From positions 2,604,001 through 2,668,000 of the forward strand of contig NZ_JAFBBJ010000001.1 in assembly GCF_016907085.1 (NCBI RefSeq): a DNA stretch of 64,000 bases, written 5' to 3'. The notes beneath the pieces were generated by a model. That model saw nothing but the letters and a program-made list of their open reading frames with translations. It ran no database searches and had not been told where the DNA came from. Positions within the stretch are counted from its first letter, which is position 1. Each line of letters begins with the position of its first letter. Positions 17,947 through 26,240 of the stretch are shown one piece after another. The DNA comes from Clavibacter michiganensis. GTDB taxonomy: Bacteria; Actinomycetota; Actinomycetes; Actinomycetales; Microbacteriaceae. The position numbers were made by a program, and so were the translations under genes.

Positions 17947-18933
17947 GTGAACGACGCCGCACCCGCCATCCGACCCATCGACCTGACCGGCATCGACGCC
18001 GCGCACCCGGAGGGGGAGACGGCCGCGCACCGCATCGGCGTCGCCGCGGCGGAGACCGCCGCGGGCGTCACGGGCGTGCACCACCTCGGCGGCTCGGCCG
18101 CGCGGGCGCTCGACGCGGCGTCGCGGGCGATCCGCGGCACGAGCACCGGACCCGGCGTCACGGTCTCCGAGGAGGCCGGCGGCACCGTGATCGACATCGA
18201 CCTCGTGGTCGAGTACCCGACGCCCGTGCAGGACGTCGTCGACGAGACGCGCGAGCAGGTGGGGCGTGCCGCACGGCAGATCGCGCCCGGCGCCGTCCGC
18301 GTGAACATCCGCGTGACCGACGTGCACGGCCCGTTCGACGACGAGCAGTCGCCCGCGGGCGCCGCGCTCGAGAAGGCGAAGGACGCCGGATCGGACGCGC
18401 TCGAGAAGGCGAAGGCGGCCGGGTCCGAGGGGCTCGAGAAGGCGAAGGCCGCGGGAGCCGAGGGGCTCGACAGGGCGAAGGCCGCGGGAGCCGAGGCCGC
18501 CGACCGCGCCCGCGACGCCGGCGACCGGATCCAGGACGCGTCCGCCGACGCCGCCGACCGCGCGCAGGACGCCGGATCGCGCGCCGCGGACACCGCGAAG
18601 GAGATCGGCTCCGAGGTGGCCGACCGCGCGAAGGCCGCGGGCGCCGTGCTCGCCGACTCCGCGAAGGCGGACGTCGAGGAGACCCGCGAGGCGGCCGAGG
18701 AGCGCGACGAGCGCGCGGCCGCCGACGATGCCGACGACGCGGCCGACTTCGACACGTACGCGACGCATGCCGGATCCGCACCCGAGGTCACCGTGGTCGT
18801 CGACGGGCACGGTGACGGCACCACCCGCGTGGAGGTCGACGGCCCCGCCACGGTGGAGGTCCAGGGCGACCGCGTCGAGGTCGGCGGCAAGGCCGCATCC
18901 CGCGACGACGACGAGGCTGCCGACCGCTCCTAG
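17947..18933 (+). CDS. Asp23/Gls24-domain protein fused to a helical repeat tail
   Basis: Residues about 20-125 form a second Asp23/Gls24 domain related to the product of 16495-16941. Residues about 138-240 are an array of roughly 11-residue Ala/Lys/Glu/Asp repeats (variants of LEKAKAAGSEG and ADRAQDAGSRA), predicted amphipathic helix or coiled coil like LEA proteins. The C-terminal 50 residues form a small beta-rich segment (VTVVVDGHGDGTTRVEVDG). The GTG start follows AAGGAG at good spacing. The fusion of an envelope-stress domain with a desiccation-type helical array next to an aquaporin supports a dehydration or osmotic role, which is inference. Confidence 0.8.
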   Translation: MNDAAPAIRPIDLTGIDAAHPEGETAAHRIGVAAAETAAGVTGVHHLGGSAARALDAASRAIRGTSTGPGVTVSEEAGGTVIDIDLVVEYPTPVQDVVDETREQVGRAARQIAPGAVRVNIRVTDVHGPFDDEQSPAGAALEKAKDAGSDALEKAKAAGSEGLEKAKAAGAEGLDRAKAAGAEAADRARDAGDRIQDASADAADRAQDAGSRAADTAKEIGSEVADRAKAAGAVLADSAKADVEETREAAEERDERAAADDADDAADFDTYATHAGSAPEVTVVVDGHGDGTTRVEVDGPATVEVQGDRVEVGGKAASRDDDEAADRS

Positions 18934-18983
18934 CGCTCGGCGGGCCGGCCCGCGCCGATGGCCGGATCCGGGGACCCGCGGCG

Positions 18984-19427
18984 TCAGTCGAACCGCGCCC
19001 CGCCCGGCCGTGACCGCCCCGCGGTCATGACCACGTAGACGATCGTCCCGAGGACCGGGATGAAGTTGATGAACGTCCACGCGCCGCTGCGGTCGACGTC
19101 GTGCAGCCGCCGCCAGGAGACGGCCAGCGACGGGATGAAGACCGCCAGCTGGAGCACGGAGAGCACGGCGCTCCAGGGGTCGATGATGGTCACGGCGTCG
19201 AAGGACCCGAGCGACTCGCGGCTGTCGGCGTTCAGGCTGCTGAGGGTCCGGAGCGCGGACGAGACGACGAACCCCGTGAGCGCCCACCACCAGAACTCGC
19301 TCCGGCTGGCGCGCCCGCGGAAGGTCGCGTACTTGAGGAAGAACCTCCGCATCGCCTCCTGCCACGACGCGCCGTACAGCGGCAGCTCGAGGTGCGTGCG
19401 GCATCCTGGCGGCGTCGCGTCGGTCAT
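18984..19427 (-). CDS. DUF805 membrane protein
   Basis: The 147-residue protein has the DUF805 pattern: FFLKYATFRGRASRSEFWWW before the first helix, about four hydrophobic segments and the SWRRLHDVDRSGAW motif. Function of the family is unknown. The ATG at 19427 is preferred because TACGGT (19434-19439) ends exactly six bases upstream; the longer frame from 19475 would read through this promoter. It is convergent with the Gls24/helical-repeat gene. Confidence 0.85.
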   Translation of the reverse strand: MTDATPPGCRTHLELPLYGASWQEAMRRFFLKYATFRGRASRSEFWWWALTGFVVSSALRTLSSLNADSRESLGSFDAVTIIDPWSAVLSVLQLAVFIPSLAVSWRRLHDVDRSGAWTFINFIPVLGTIVYVVMTAGRSRPGGARFD

Positions 19428-19493
19428 GCGTCGACCGTACGCGGGCCCGGCCGGTTCGCGCGCTCGGTCAGGCACCGGGATCCGGCGGGGAGG

Positions 19494-20336
19494 TCACGCG
19501 ACCCCGCCGTCTCCGGGGAGGGACAAGCCCCTGGTCAGCCAATCGAGGAGGCGCCTCGACCGTGCAGGATCGCCGGACCAGGGCTGTCGCGGGCCCGTCG
19601 AGAATGCGCGGGCGAGCGCGTCCATGTCGGTCCTGCGCCAGCGCTCCCGGAGGTCGTCCCGGTCCTGCTGCGACAGGGTGGCCGCAGCGTCCGCGCCGAG
19701 GAAGGCGGCGATCACGAGTTCGAGGTCACCGTCCGCCTCGAGGACGAGCGCGTCGCGCTCCCATGCCCGTGCCGTGACGCTCTGGTCGGCGACGTACCAG
19801 CCGAGGGCGACGGACAGGTCATATGCGTCCCTGTGCTCGTATCCGGGCGACCGCTCCATCCATGCGCTCATCTTCATCACCACGTAGGCCTCGACGCGGG
19901 GAAGCCGGACTACGGCTCCGCTCGGCAGGGGAAGCGGCCAGGCGAGGCGGAGCGCGTCGGCGAAGCCGAAGACCACCAGGTCCTCGTCGCCGCGCGCACG
20001 CGGCCTCGTCACGCCGCGAGGGTCCTCGACCTCGCCGAACGGGACGACGTCCACGGGCATGCCCGCGATGAGGAACCGGATGCCGCTGTCACCGGTCCGC
20101 GCGAACGTCTCCTCGATGCGCGCGTACACAGCCCAGTCCTCGACGGCGATCCCGATGTCCACGTCGGTGGTGCCACGGAGCGAGGTGTCGTGTCCGCGCG
20201 CGGAGTGGAGGATGTCCCGTGCCTCGGCGCCGATGAGGAGCACGGAACCCGCATCGACCTCGGTGACGCGGAGCACCTCCGAGACGACCGCATCCACCAG
20301 GGCGAGTCGGTCGTCATCGACTCGCGTGAAGTCCAC
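19494..20336 (-). CDS. AbiEii-like nucleotidyltransferase, putative type IV toxin
   Basis: The 280-residue protein has the nucleotidyltransferase fold signature of AbiEii/AbiGii toxins: LLIGAEARDIL, then RGTTDVDIGI with the metal-binding DVD at 58-60, and a later KMSAWMERSPGYEHRDAYDLSVAL segment containing the conserved Lys and Asp of this family. Such enzymes add nucleotides to tRNA or other acceptors and cause growth arrest in abortive infection. The GTG at 20336 is chosen because GGAAGG lies just upstream; it overlaps the end of the antitoxin gene by 23 bases. The longer open frame back to 20507 is a shadow of the antitoxin gene. Codon use is less GC-biased than in neighbours. Confidence 0.78.
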   Translation of the reverse strand: MDFTRVDDDRLALVDAVVSEVLRVTEVDAGSVLLIGAEARDILHSARGHDTSLRGTTDVDIGIAVEDWAVYARIEETFARTGDSGIRFLIAGMPVDVVPFGEVEDPRGVTRPRARGDEDLVVFGFADALRLAWPLPLPSGAVVRLPRVEAYVVMKMSAWMERSPGYEHRDAYDLSVALGWYVADQSVTARAWERDALVLEADGDLELVIAAFLGADAAATLSQQDRDDLRERWRRTDMDALARAFSTGPRQPWSGDPARSRRLLDWLTRGLSLPGDGGVA

Positions 20337-21369
20337 GGTCCGCCTTCCGCATGTCCTCGGCCACCCCGCGTTGCCTGCTGTCCCCGGAGGCGACGAGGTC
20401 CGCGAAGACGAGGAGCGGCGGCGCGTCGCGGACGCCGGGTGGAACGGGCGCTTCGGCCGTCTCGGGTTCCGTCCAGAACATCTCGCGGACCAGGACGTTC
20501 GGCTCACGATCCGACCGCCAGCGGTTCCGGAGCGCGAGCAGCCTCACGTCCTCGTCGGTGTACACGACCGCAGTATTGCCGCGGAGGCCGGGAGCGGCCA
20601 TCTCGCCGCTCACGCGCACGGAGCTGCTCGCGGTCGCCTGCATGTCCATGCGCTCCGCGTGGTAGCCACGAGTCCGGCCCGGGGACCCGAGCCCGAGAGG
20701 GAAGGCGGCGACCCATCTGTCGATCAGCTCGGGCACCCGATCCAGGTGGTGTTCCGGCCACGTCCGCACATAGCCCTCCCGCTCCAGGAGCTTCATCGTG
20801 TCCTGCGTCAGCCCTACTGAGACATGGGACGCTGCGGCGATCCGTCGGATGGGAGCGCTCACCAGCTCGGGCCAGGAGATCAGGGCGAAGATCACCTGCG
20901 CACGGCGGGAGCTGAACAGGTTCGACTGCGTCGCGTCGCTTCCGCGCGGCCCGATCGGCTTCTCGGGGGTCCGTCCCCGGACGTCGACGACCACGCCGGG
21001 GAGGCGGAGCCACGCATTGCCCGCGGCGTCGAGGTGGTGGATGCCCACCTCGCGCAGGATCGCAGCGCCGCGGCCGGAGACGTGCGGTCCGACGAGCAGC
21101 AGTCGCCCCGCCGTGACGGCATCGGGGGCTGCTCGAACTGCCGCGGCGTGTGTCATGCGTTCGGCCCACATCACCTCGAGGGCGGCGATGGCCGTGCCGT
21201 TCGCGTGGGAGAGGACCGCGGCACCGGGGACGCCGTCCTCGAGGTCGGACAGCAGCGGTCCTTCCTCGGGATGGCGGCCGCGTCGATCCAGCCGGAGGCC
21301 GTGATCATCAAGCCATCGCGCGATGAGCTGCAACGGTGCCGCGCCGTGCTCTGCGTTCAGTTTCTGCAT
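20314..21369 (-). CDS. AbiEi-like transcriptional antitoxin
   Basis: The 351-residue protein has the layout of actinobacterial type IV antitoxins: a region VGPHVSGRGAAILREVGIHHLDAAGN with the conserved D-x-x-G-N, then VVVDVRG, and a winged-helix segment IRRIAAASHVSVGLTQDTMKLLEREGYV around residues 180-210. It should repress its own promoter and counteract the downstream nucleotidyltransferase. The ATG at 21369 is favoured over 21393 because a consensus TATGAT (21377-21382) ends seven bases upstream, implying a leaderless mRNA; a 9-base inverted repeat brackets this start. The pair sits between housekeeping-like membrane genes and looks acquired. Confidence 0.72.
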   Translation of the reverse strand: MQKLNAEHGAAPLQLIARWLDDHGLRLDRRGRHPEEGPLLSDLEDGVPGAAVLSHANGTAIAALEVMWAERMTHAAAVRAAPDAVTAGRLLLVGPHVSGRGAAILREVGIHHLDAAGNAWLRLPGVVVDVRGRTPEKPIGPRGSDATQSNLFSSRRAQVIFALISWPELVSAPIRRIAAASHVSVGLTQDTMKLLEREGYVRTWPEHHLDRVPELIDRWVAAFPLGLGSPGRTRGYHAERMDMQATASSSVRVSGEMAAPGLRGNTAVVYTDEDVRLLALRNRWRSDREPNVLVREMFWTEPETAEAPVPPGVRDAPPLLVFADLVASGDSRQRGVAEDMRKADRGLHASR

Positions 21370-21390
21370 GCGTTCGATCATACTGAACGC
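21353..21390 (-). promoter_or_regulatory. AbiEi promoter with bracketing inverted repeat
   Basis: GCGTTCAGT (21353-21361) and ACTGAACGC (21382-21390) are perfect 9-base arms 20 bases apart. Between them lie the TATGAT -10 (reverse strand, 21377-21382) and the presumed start ATG. A regulator bound to both arms would cover the transcription start, fitting the negative autoregulation known for AbiEi proteins. Confidence 0.65.
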
Positions 21391-21440
21391 CATGTGAAAG
21401 TGAACAAACTCCCGTCACGCGCTCTCGCCGCGCTGCCGCG

Positions 21441-21908
21441 TCACGCCACCGTGAGCCCCAGCACCGCGAGCGCCCCGAAGGCGACGCCCCAGACGGCGAT
21501 GGCGATCGTCTCCCAGATCAGCACCGCCCGCGGGCGGGCGCCGAAGGAGACCATCGCGGCCGACGTGAAGTGCGTGGGCACCAGGAGCGGGCCGAGGAGG
21601 CTGACGCCCGGCACGCCGTAGCGGTCGAACGTGCGGCGGATCTTGGCACGCCGGGGCGTCTCCTCCTTCGTGCTGTCGCGCGTGATCCGGTTGCGCGTGC
21701 GCGACGCGACCAGCACGATCAGCGCCACGACGGCGACGTTGCCGACCACCGCCGCGAGCACCGCGATCGCGACGTGCTGGCCGCTGATCACGCCCACCAC
21801 GGCCGCGAACTCGACCTCGAGGAACGGGATCATCGCGGTGACCATGACCCCGAACCAGCGGAGCAGCTCCGGCAGGCCGCTCGTGAAGTCCTGCAGCGCG
21901 TCGATCAT
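21441..21908 (-). CDS. Small multidrug-export-type membrane protein (COG2426-like)
   Basis: The 155-residue protein has four to five membrane segments and resembles the small multi-drug export/COG2426 family: an acidic IPFLEVEFAAVVG segment in the first helical pair and a basic cytoplasmic loop before YGVPGVSLLGPLLVPTHF. Function in this family is poorly established. The ATG overlaps the stop of the ABC-2 permease by four bases, so it is translated with the ABC exporter and may be a third component of that operon. Confidence 0.7.
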   Translation of the reverse strand: MIDALQDFTSGLPELLRWFGVMVTAMIPFLEVEFAAVVGVISGQHVAIAVLAAVVGNVAVVALIVLVASRTRNRITRDSTKEETPRRAKIRRTFDRYGVPGVSLLGPLLVPTHFTSAAMVSFGARPRAVLIWETIAIAVWGVAFGALAVLGLTVA

Positions 21909-23035
21909 CCCTTCAGCGCGTCCTTCAGCTTCACGCGGGATCCGGTGCGCAGGAGCGAGTTGCTGTAGATGCGGGATCCCAGGGCGACCACCACGGCGGT
22001 CGTCGCGATGAGCACGGCGAGCGACACCAGCGGCTCCCACCACTGGGCCTCGCCGAGGAACAGGCGCATCGGCATCCCGACCGGGGCCGAGAACGGCACG
22101 TACGACATGACCGTCATCACCACGGGGTTGTCGTTGAAGAAGATGACCGCGAAGTACGGGATCATCACGAGGTACGTGACCGGAGCCGTGACGGCGCCCA
22201 CGTCCTCCTGGCGGGAGACGAGCGAGGCCGCCGTCGCGAAGAGCGACGCGAGCAGCACGAACCCGAACAGGAAGAACACGACGAACCAGATCACCGCGGG
22301 GCCGACGATCGCGAGCAGCGCGGTCTGCTCGGTCACGAGGAGGCCGACGCCGGACATCAGGGCGATGAGGGCGATCTGCGTGAACGCCAGGATGCTGTTG
22401 CCGAGCACCTTGCCGGCGAGCAGCGCCCGCACGGGGATGGTCGACATGAGCAGCTCGACCACCCGCGTCTGCTTCTCCTCGACCACGCTCTGGGCGATGA
22501 TCTGCCCGAACGTCAGCGCGGAGATGAAGAACACCACGCCGAACGCGATCGCGACGAGGTAGGCGATGGCGGGGTCCGTGGTCGGCTCGTCGAGGAGCTC
22601 GACGCGCGGGGTGTCGGTGAGCGCGCTCACCACGCCGTCGGGCGCGGAGGTGTCGCCGATCACGAGTACGGCGCCGTCGGAGTCCGCCTGGGTGTCGGGG
22701 ACGACCGCCGCGTCCACCTCGCCGTCGCGCACCATCGCCCGCGCGTCCTCGACGCTGTCGGCGGGCACGCCCTCGAGCGACGCGGCGCCCGAGACGGCCT
22801 GCTGGGCGGAGCCGACCACGGCGACGCGCGTGGTGTCGCCGTTCCCCGGGCCGCCGTTCGCGGTGAGGAAGCCGCTCACGATGATGGAGGCGAGGATCCC
22901 GACGAGCAGGATCCCCGTGCTGATGAGGAACGACTTGCTGCGCAGGCGCATGCGCACCTCGCGGCCCGTCACGAGCAGCGTGGACTGGGCGAACGTCGGG
23001 GCGGTGCCCCGTCGGCTCGCGGTGGTGGTGCTCAC
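21905..23035 (-). CDS. ABC-2 exporter permease, NatB-like
   Basis: The 376-residue protein has one helix at about 37-57, a 115-residue outer domain and five to six C-terminal helices with the VVEEKQTRVVELLMSTIPVRALLAGKVLG motif typical of Na+/drug-exporting ABC-2 permeases. It overlaps the ATPase stop (ATGA, 23032-23035) and the following small membrane protein. The three genes should form one transcript. The exported substrate is unknown: Na+, bacitracin-like peptides and other drugs are all seen in this family. Confidence 0.85.
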   Translation of the reverse strand: MSTTTASRRGTAPTFAQSTLLVTGREVRMRLRSKSFLISTGILLVGILASIIVSGFLTANGGPGNGDTTRVAVVGSAQQAVSGAASLEGVPADSVEDARAMVRDGEVDAAVVPDTQADSDGAVLVIGDTSAPDGVVSALTDTPRVELLDEPTTDPAIAYLVAIAFGVVFFISALTFGQIIAQSVVEEKQTRVVELLMSTIPVRALLAGKVLGNSILAFTQIALIALMSGVGLLVTEQTALLAIVGPAVIWFVVFFLFGFVLLASLFATAASLVSRQEDVGAVTAPVTYLVMIPYFAVIFFNDNPVVMTVMSYVPFSAPVGMPMRLFLGEAQWWEPLVSLAVLIATTAVVVALGSRIYSNSLLRTGSRVKLKDALKG

Positions 23036-23913
23036 TGGACGACCTCCTGGAAGATCTCGCTGAGGGTGGGGCGGCGACGGGTGAAGCCCGTGACGGATCC
23101 GCGGGAGACGGCCTCGGCGAGCACGCGCTGCCGCGCCTCCTCCTCGGCCTCGAAGAGCACGTAGCCGCCGTCGAACTCGACGACCTCGACACCGGGCACG
23201 TCGCGCACCCAGCCGCCGTCGCCCGCGATCTGCAGCTCCGTGAGGGGGCGGCTGTGCTGGTCGCGCAGCTCCTCGCGGTCGCCGGATGCCCGGATCCGGC
23301 CCTCGGCGATGACGACCACGTCGTCGCAGAGGCGCTCCACGATGTCGAGCTGGTGCGAGGAGAAGAGCACGGGCACGCCCTGGGCAGCCCGCTCGGTGAG
23401 GACGCCCAGGACGGTCTCGACCGCGATCGGGTCGAGGCCCGAGAACGGCTCGTCGAGCACGAGCACCTCGGGGTCGTGCACGAGGCTCGCCGCGATCTGC
23501 GCCCGCTGCTGGTTGCCGAGCGACAGCGACTCGATGGGGTCGTTCCGGCGCTCGCCGAGGCTGAGCCGCTCGAGCAGGCGCTCGGTGCTGGCGGTCGCGT
23601 CAGCGGCGCTCATGCCGTGGAGGCGGCCGAGGTAGACGATCTGCTCCTGCAGCTTCATCTTCGGGTAGAGGCCGCGCTCCTCGGGCATGTAGCCGAAGGT
23701 GCGGCGGCTGGAGGTGCCGAGGTCGCTGCCGTTCAGCGATACAGCGCCGGAGTCGGCGGTGAGCACGCCGAGCATGATCCGCATGGTGGTGGTCTTGCCG
23801 GCGCCGTTGCCGCCGACGAAGCCGGTCAGCCTCCCCGGCCGCACGGCGAAGGACACGTCGTCGAGGACGCGGCGGTCCCCGAACGATCGCGTGACGTTCT
23901 GGACTTCGAGCAC
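23032..23913 (-). CDS. ABC exporter ATPase, NatA-like
   Basis: The protein of about 293 residues has Walker A GGNGAGKT, an ABC signature in the variant form LSLGNQQ, Walker B VLVLDE followed by PFSGLDP, and an H-loop SSHQLD. The GTG at 23913 is preferred because a strong GAGGAGG lies at ideal distance, while TAGCGT at 23952-23957 is a plausible -10 placing the transcript start near 23945. A GTG at 23955 would begin inside that promoter. The C-terminal domain (residues 215 on) resembles the DUF4162 tail of NatA/CcmA-type exporter ATPases. Confidence 0.9.
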   Translation of the reverse strand: MLEVQNVTRSFGDRRVLDDVSFAVRPGRLTGFVGGNGAGKTTTMRIMLGVLTADSGAVSLNGSDLGTSSRRTFGYMPEERGLYPKMKLQEQIVYLGRLHGMSAADATASTERLLERLSLGERRNDPIESLSLGNQQRAQIAASLVHDPEVLVLDEPFSGLDPIAVETVLGVLTERAAQGVPVLFSSHQLDIVERLCDDVVVIAEGRIRASGDREELRDQHSRPLTELQIAGDGGWVRDVPGVEVVEFDGGYVLFEAEEEARQRVLAEAVSRGSVTGFTRRRPTLSEIFQEVVQ

Positions 23914-24083
23914 GAATGGCCTCCTCGGTGGGCACGGGTGATCCGTGCTGCTCACGCTAGGTGCGGGGGCGCGCGGGGGAGTCCGCCGTGAGGGGGAACC
24001 GGGTGGGGGATGGGGGCGCGGCCTCGGCGGAATGGGGCGCGGCCGGCGGGGATCCGCGCGGTCGGCTCTCCTAGGGTCGGATC

Positions 24084-24506
24084 ATGCGCAGCGCCACCGT
24101 CGTCCAGGCCGTCGCCGACGGGATCGGCGCGGCGGGCTTCGTGCTCTTCGCGTCGATCGCCACCGGCATCGGCACCGCGCCGCTCGCGCTCTCCGGGCTC
24201 GGCCTGTCGGCGCTGTCGGTGCTCGTCCGGGTCGTCGCGGTCGCCCGGGTGCGCCGCGGCCTCGACCGCGTGACCACGGCGCGGCGTTCGTGGCGGCGGT
24301 GGATCCACGCGCTGTGGCTCGTGCAGGGCCTCGCCTTCGTCGCGGGGCTCGTGCTCGCGCACTCGTCCCTCGGTGCCGTCATGGCCGCCGTGCTCGCCGG
24401 GGTCGTGGTAGCCGTCGCGTCGGCCGCGCTCGTCGGGGGAGCCGCCCGCCGTGCCGGACGCGGATCCGGCTTCGTCGACTCCGCCTCGATCACCGCCTAC
24501 GCGTAG
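24084..24506 (+). CDS. Small four-helix membrane protein of unknown function
   Basis: The 140-residue product is mostly hydrophobic with four predicted helices and a central basic loop (RVRRGLDRVTTARRSWRRW). I recognise no family. TAGGGT (24072-24077) ends six bases before the ATG, so the gene has its own probable leaderless promoter. Its last codons lie in a 16-base perfect palindrome shared with the convergent lactonase gene, the two stop codons overlapping tail to tail. Confidence 0.7.
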   Translation: MRSATVVQAVADGIGAAGFVLFASIATGIGTAPLALSGLGLSALSVLVRVVAVARVRRGLDRVTTARRSWRRWIHALWLVQGLAFVAGLVLAHSSLGAVMAAVLAGVVVAVASAALVGGAARRAGRGSGFVDSASITAYA

Positions 24507-24509
24507 GCG
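24494..24509. repeat. Perfect 16-base palindrome containing both convergent stop codons
   Basis: CGCCTACGCGTAGGCG reads the same on both strands. On the plus strand it ends the small membrane protein gene, on the minus strand the SMP-30 gene; each therefore ends Ala-Tyr-Ala-stop (TAG). The frames overlap by ten bases. Confidence 0.9.
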
Positions 24510-25387
24510 CTCGCCGCCGGGCCCGCGACGCCCGGCCGAACAGCGAACAGCGTGCCCGCGCGCGGATGGCGGGCCGAGTCCTCGGGCGTGTAGCCCTCCT
24601 GCGAGGTGGTGATGACGAGCACGTCGCGGTCGGGGCCCACGAACGCGCAGCTGGAGACCTGGGGCGCGTCGACGCGCACCGAACCGACGTGCTCGCCGGT
24701 CGGGGAGTAGCGGCGAACCTCGCTGCCGCCCCAGAGCGCGACCCAGATGGAGCCCTCGTCGTCGACGCACATGCCGTCGGGGTGGCCGTCGGCGGGGTCG
24801 ATCTCGACCACCACCTCGGGATCCGTCAGCCCGCCCTCGTCGGTGACGCGGAAGCGCCGCACCTGCTGCGTGGGGGTGTCGATGTAGAGCATCTCGGCGC
24901 CGTCGGCCGAGAACGCGGTGCCGTTGGAGATGGTGACGCCCTCGAGGACGGTCGTCGCGCGGCCGCGGTCGAGCAGGTAGAGAGCGCCCGCGCCGGGCGT
25001 CTTGTCGAAGGCCATGGATCCCGCCCAGAGGCGGCCGCGCGGATCCACCTCGCCGTCGTTCATGCGGCGCCGGATGCCGTCAGCCGGCAGCACGTCGGCC
25101 AGGGGGATCAGCTCGCCCTCCGCCGTGAGGCGGACGAAGCCGTCGCGGGCGGCGAGCACGTGGCCGCCGTCCGCGTGCCGGACGACCGCGCCGACCGGCC
25201 CGCCGACGTGCGTCTCCGTGACGGGCCCGACCGCGAGCGTGACCGGATCGAGCGTGGCCTCGCGCACGATGCCGACGTACTGGTCGGCCCAGAGGAGGGT
25301 GCCGCGCGCGGCGTCCCACAGCGGTGCCTCGGCGTGCTCGGAGCGGACCGTGTCGAGCGGCACGGCGTCCCAGACGGTGACGCTCAT
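24497..25387 (-). CDS. SMP-30/gluconolactonase-family sugar lactonase
   Basis: The 296-residue beta-propeller protein shows the family pattern: EAPLWDAARGTLLWAD at the start (metal-binding Glu), RRMNDGEVDPRGRLWAGSM (the Asn/Asp metal site), ISNGTAFSADG, and HPDGMCVDDEGSIWVALWGG. It should hydrolyse a sugar lactone to the acid. The ATG overlaps the stop of the upstream SDR by four bases, so the two work together: an SDR oxidising a sugar to its lactone and a lactonase opening it is an attractive reading, though the sugar is unknown. Confidence 0.88.
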   Translation of the reverse strand: MSVTVWDAVPLDTVRSEHAEAPLWDAARGTLLWADQYVGIVREATLDPVTLAVGPVTETHVGGPVGAVVRHADGGHVLAARDGFVRLTAEGELIPLADVLPADGIRRRMNDGEVDPRGRLWAGSMAFDKTPGAGALYLLDRGRATTVLEGVTISNGTAFSADGAEMLYIDTPTQQVRRFRVTDEGGLTDPEVVVEIDPADGHPDGMCVDDEGSIWVALWGGSEVRRYSPTGEHVGSVRVDAPQVSSCAFVGPDRDVLVITTSQEGYTPEDSARHPRAGTLFAVRPGVAGPAASAYA

Positions 25388-26178
25388 CGGGCGCCGTCCC
25401 GCGGCCCGCGCTCCGGCGCGCCATCGCCCTCGTACGCGCGCTGCGGCATCTGCGTCGCGAGCTTGCCGCCGCTGACGTCGACGAGCGTGCCCGTGATGTA
25501 GCCGGCGCGGTCGCTCGCGAGGAACACGAGCAGGTCGGCCACGTCGTCGGGCCGCTCCCACCGGCGGATGCTGAGGGTGTCGAGCAGGCGGTCCTGCGCG
25601 GGCTCCGGCATCTCGGCGAAGCCGTTCATGGCCGTGGGGATCATGCCGGGCGCATACGCGTTGACGGTGATGCCCCACGGCCCGAGCTCGCTCGCGAGCA
25701 CGCGCGTGAACTGCACGACCGCCGCCTTCGACGCGCCGTAGGCGGCCGCCCCGACGCTCGGGATGACGGCCGCGAACGACGCCGCGTTGATGATGCGCCC
25801 GCCTCCCGCCGCCTTCATGGCCGGGATGACGGCCTGCGAGAGCAGGAACACGCCGCCGACGTTGACGTCGAACGCGGCCTGGAAGCGCGCGGGATCCAGC
25901 GTCTCGACCGACCCCTCGACGTTGATCCCGGCGTTGTTCACGAGCACGTCCACCCGGCCGGCCGTCGCGACCACCTGCGCGACCGCGGCCTGCACGGACG
26001 CCGGGTCGGTGACGTCGGCGACGATCGCGGTGATCCCCTCCGGCAGCGCGTCGCGGAAGCGGAGGTCGAGCCCGAAGACCCGGCACCCCTCCTCCTGGAA
26101 GCGCTCGGCGATGGCCCGGCCGATGCCCTGGGCGGCACCGGAGACGACGACGACCCTGTCGCGGAGGTCGATGAGCAT
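25384..26178 (-). CDS. SDR-family oxidoreductase coupled to the lactonase
   Basis: A classical SDR of 264 residues: cofactor motif GAAQGIGRA, the NNAGI motif, catalytic Ser in INAASFAAV, and YGASK. Residues around 245-264 form a Gly/Arg-rich tail. The ATG at 26178 is taken because it gives the normal SDR N-terminus (MLIDLRDRVVVVSG); an in-frame extension to 26253 would enter the divergent gene. It is translationally coupled to the lactonase gene and divergent from another SDR, suggesting a shared promoter region for one carbohydrate pathway. Confidence 0.88.
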   Translation of the reverse strand: MLIDLRDRVVVVSGAAQGIGRAIAERFQEEGCRVFGLDLRFRDALPEGITAIVADVTDPASVQAAVAQVVATAGRVDVLVNNAGINVEGSVETLDPARFQAAFDVNVGGVFLLSQAVIPAMKAAGGGRIINAASFAAVIPSVGAAAYGASKAAVVQFTRVLASELGPWGITVNAYAPGMIPTAMNGFAEMPEPAQDRLLDTLSIRRWERPDDVADLLVFLASDRAGYITGTLVDVSGGKLATQMPQRAYEGDGAPERGPRDGAR

Positions 26179-26240
26179 GCGTGTTCCCCACAGTCCTAAT
26201 AGCGTTTCCCTCAACGTAGGGGTGACCGAGGGAGACCGCC

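Noticed and set aside
26205-26225. A CCCTCAA half-site between the divergent SDR genes resembling the TetR operator
   Set aside because: Only one arm matches; the other half of the palindrome is missing, so it is not convincing as a binding site for the TetR proteins.
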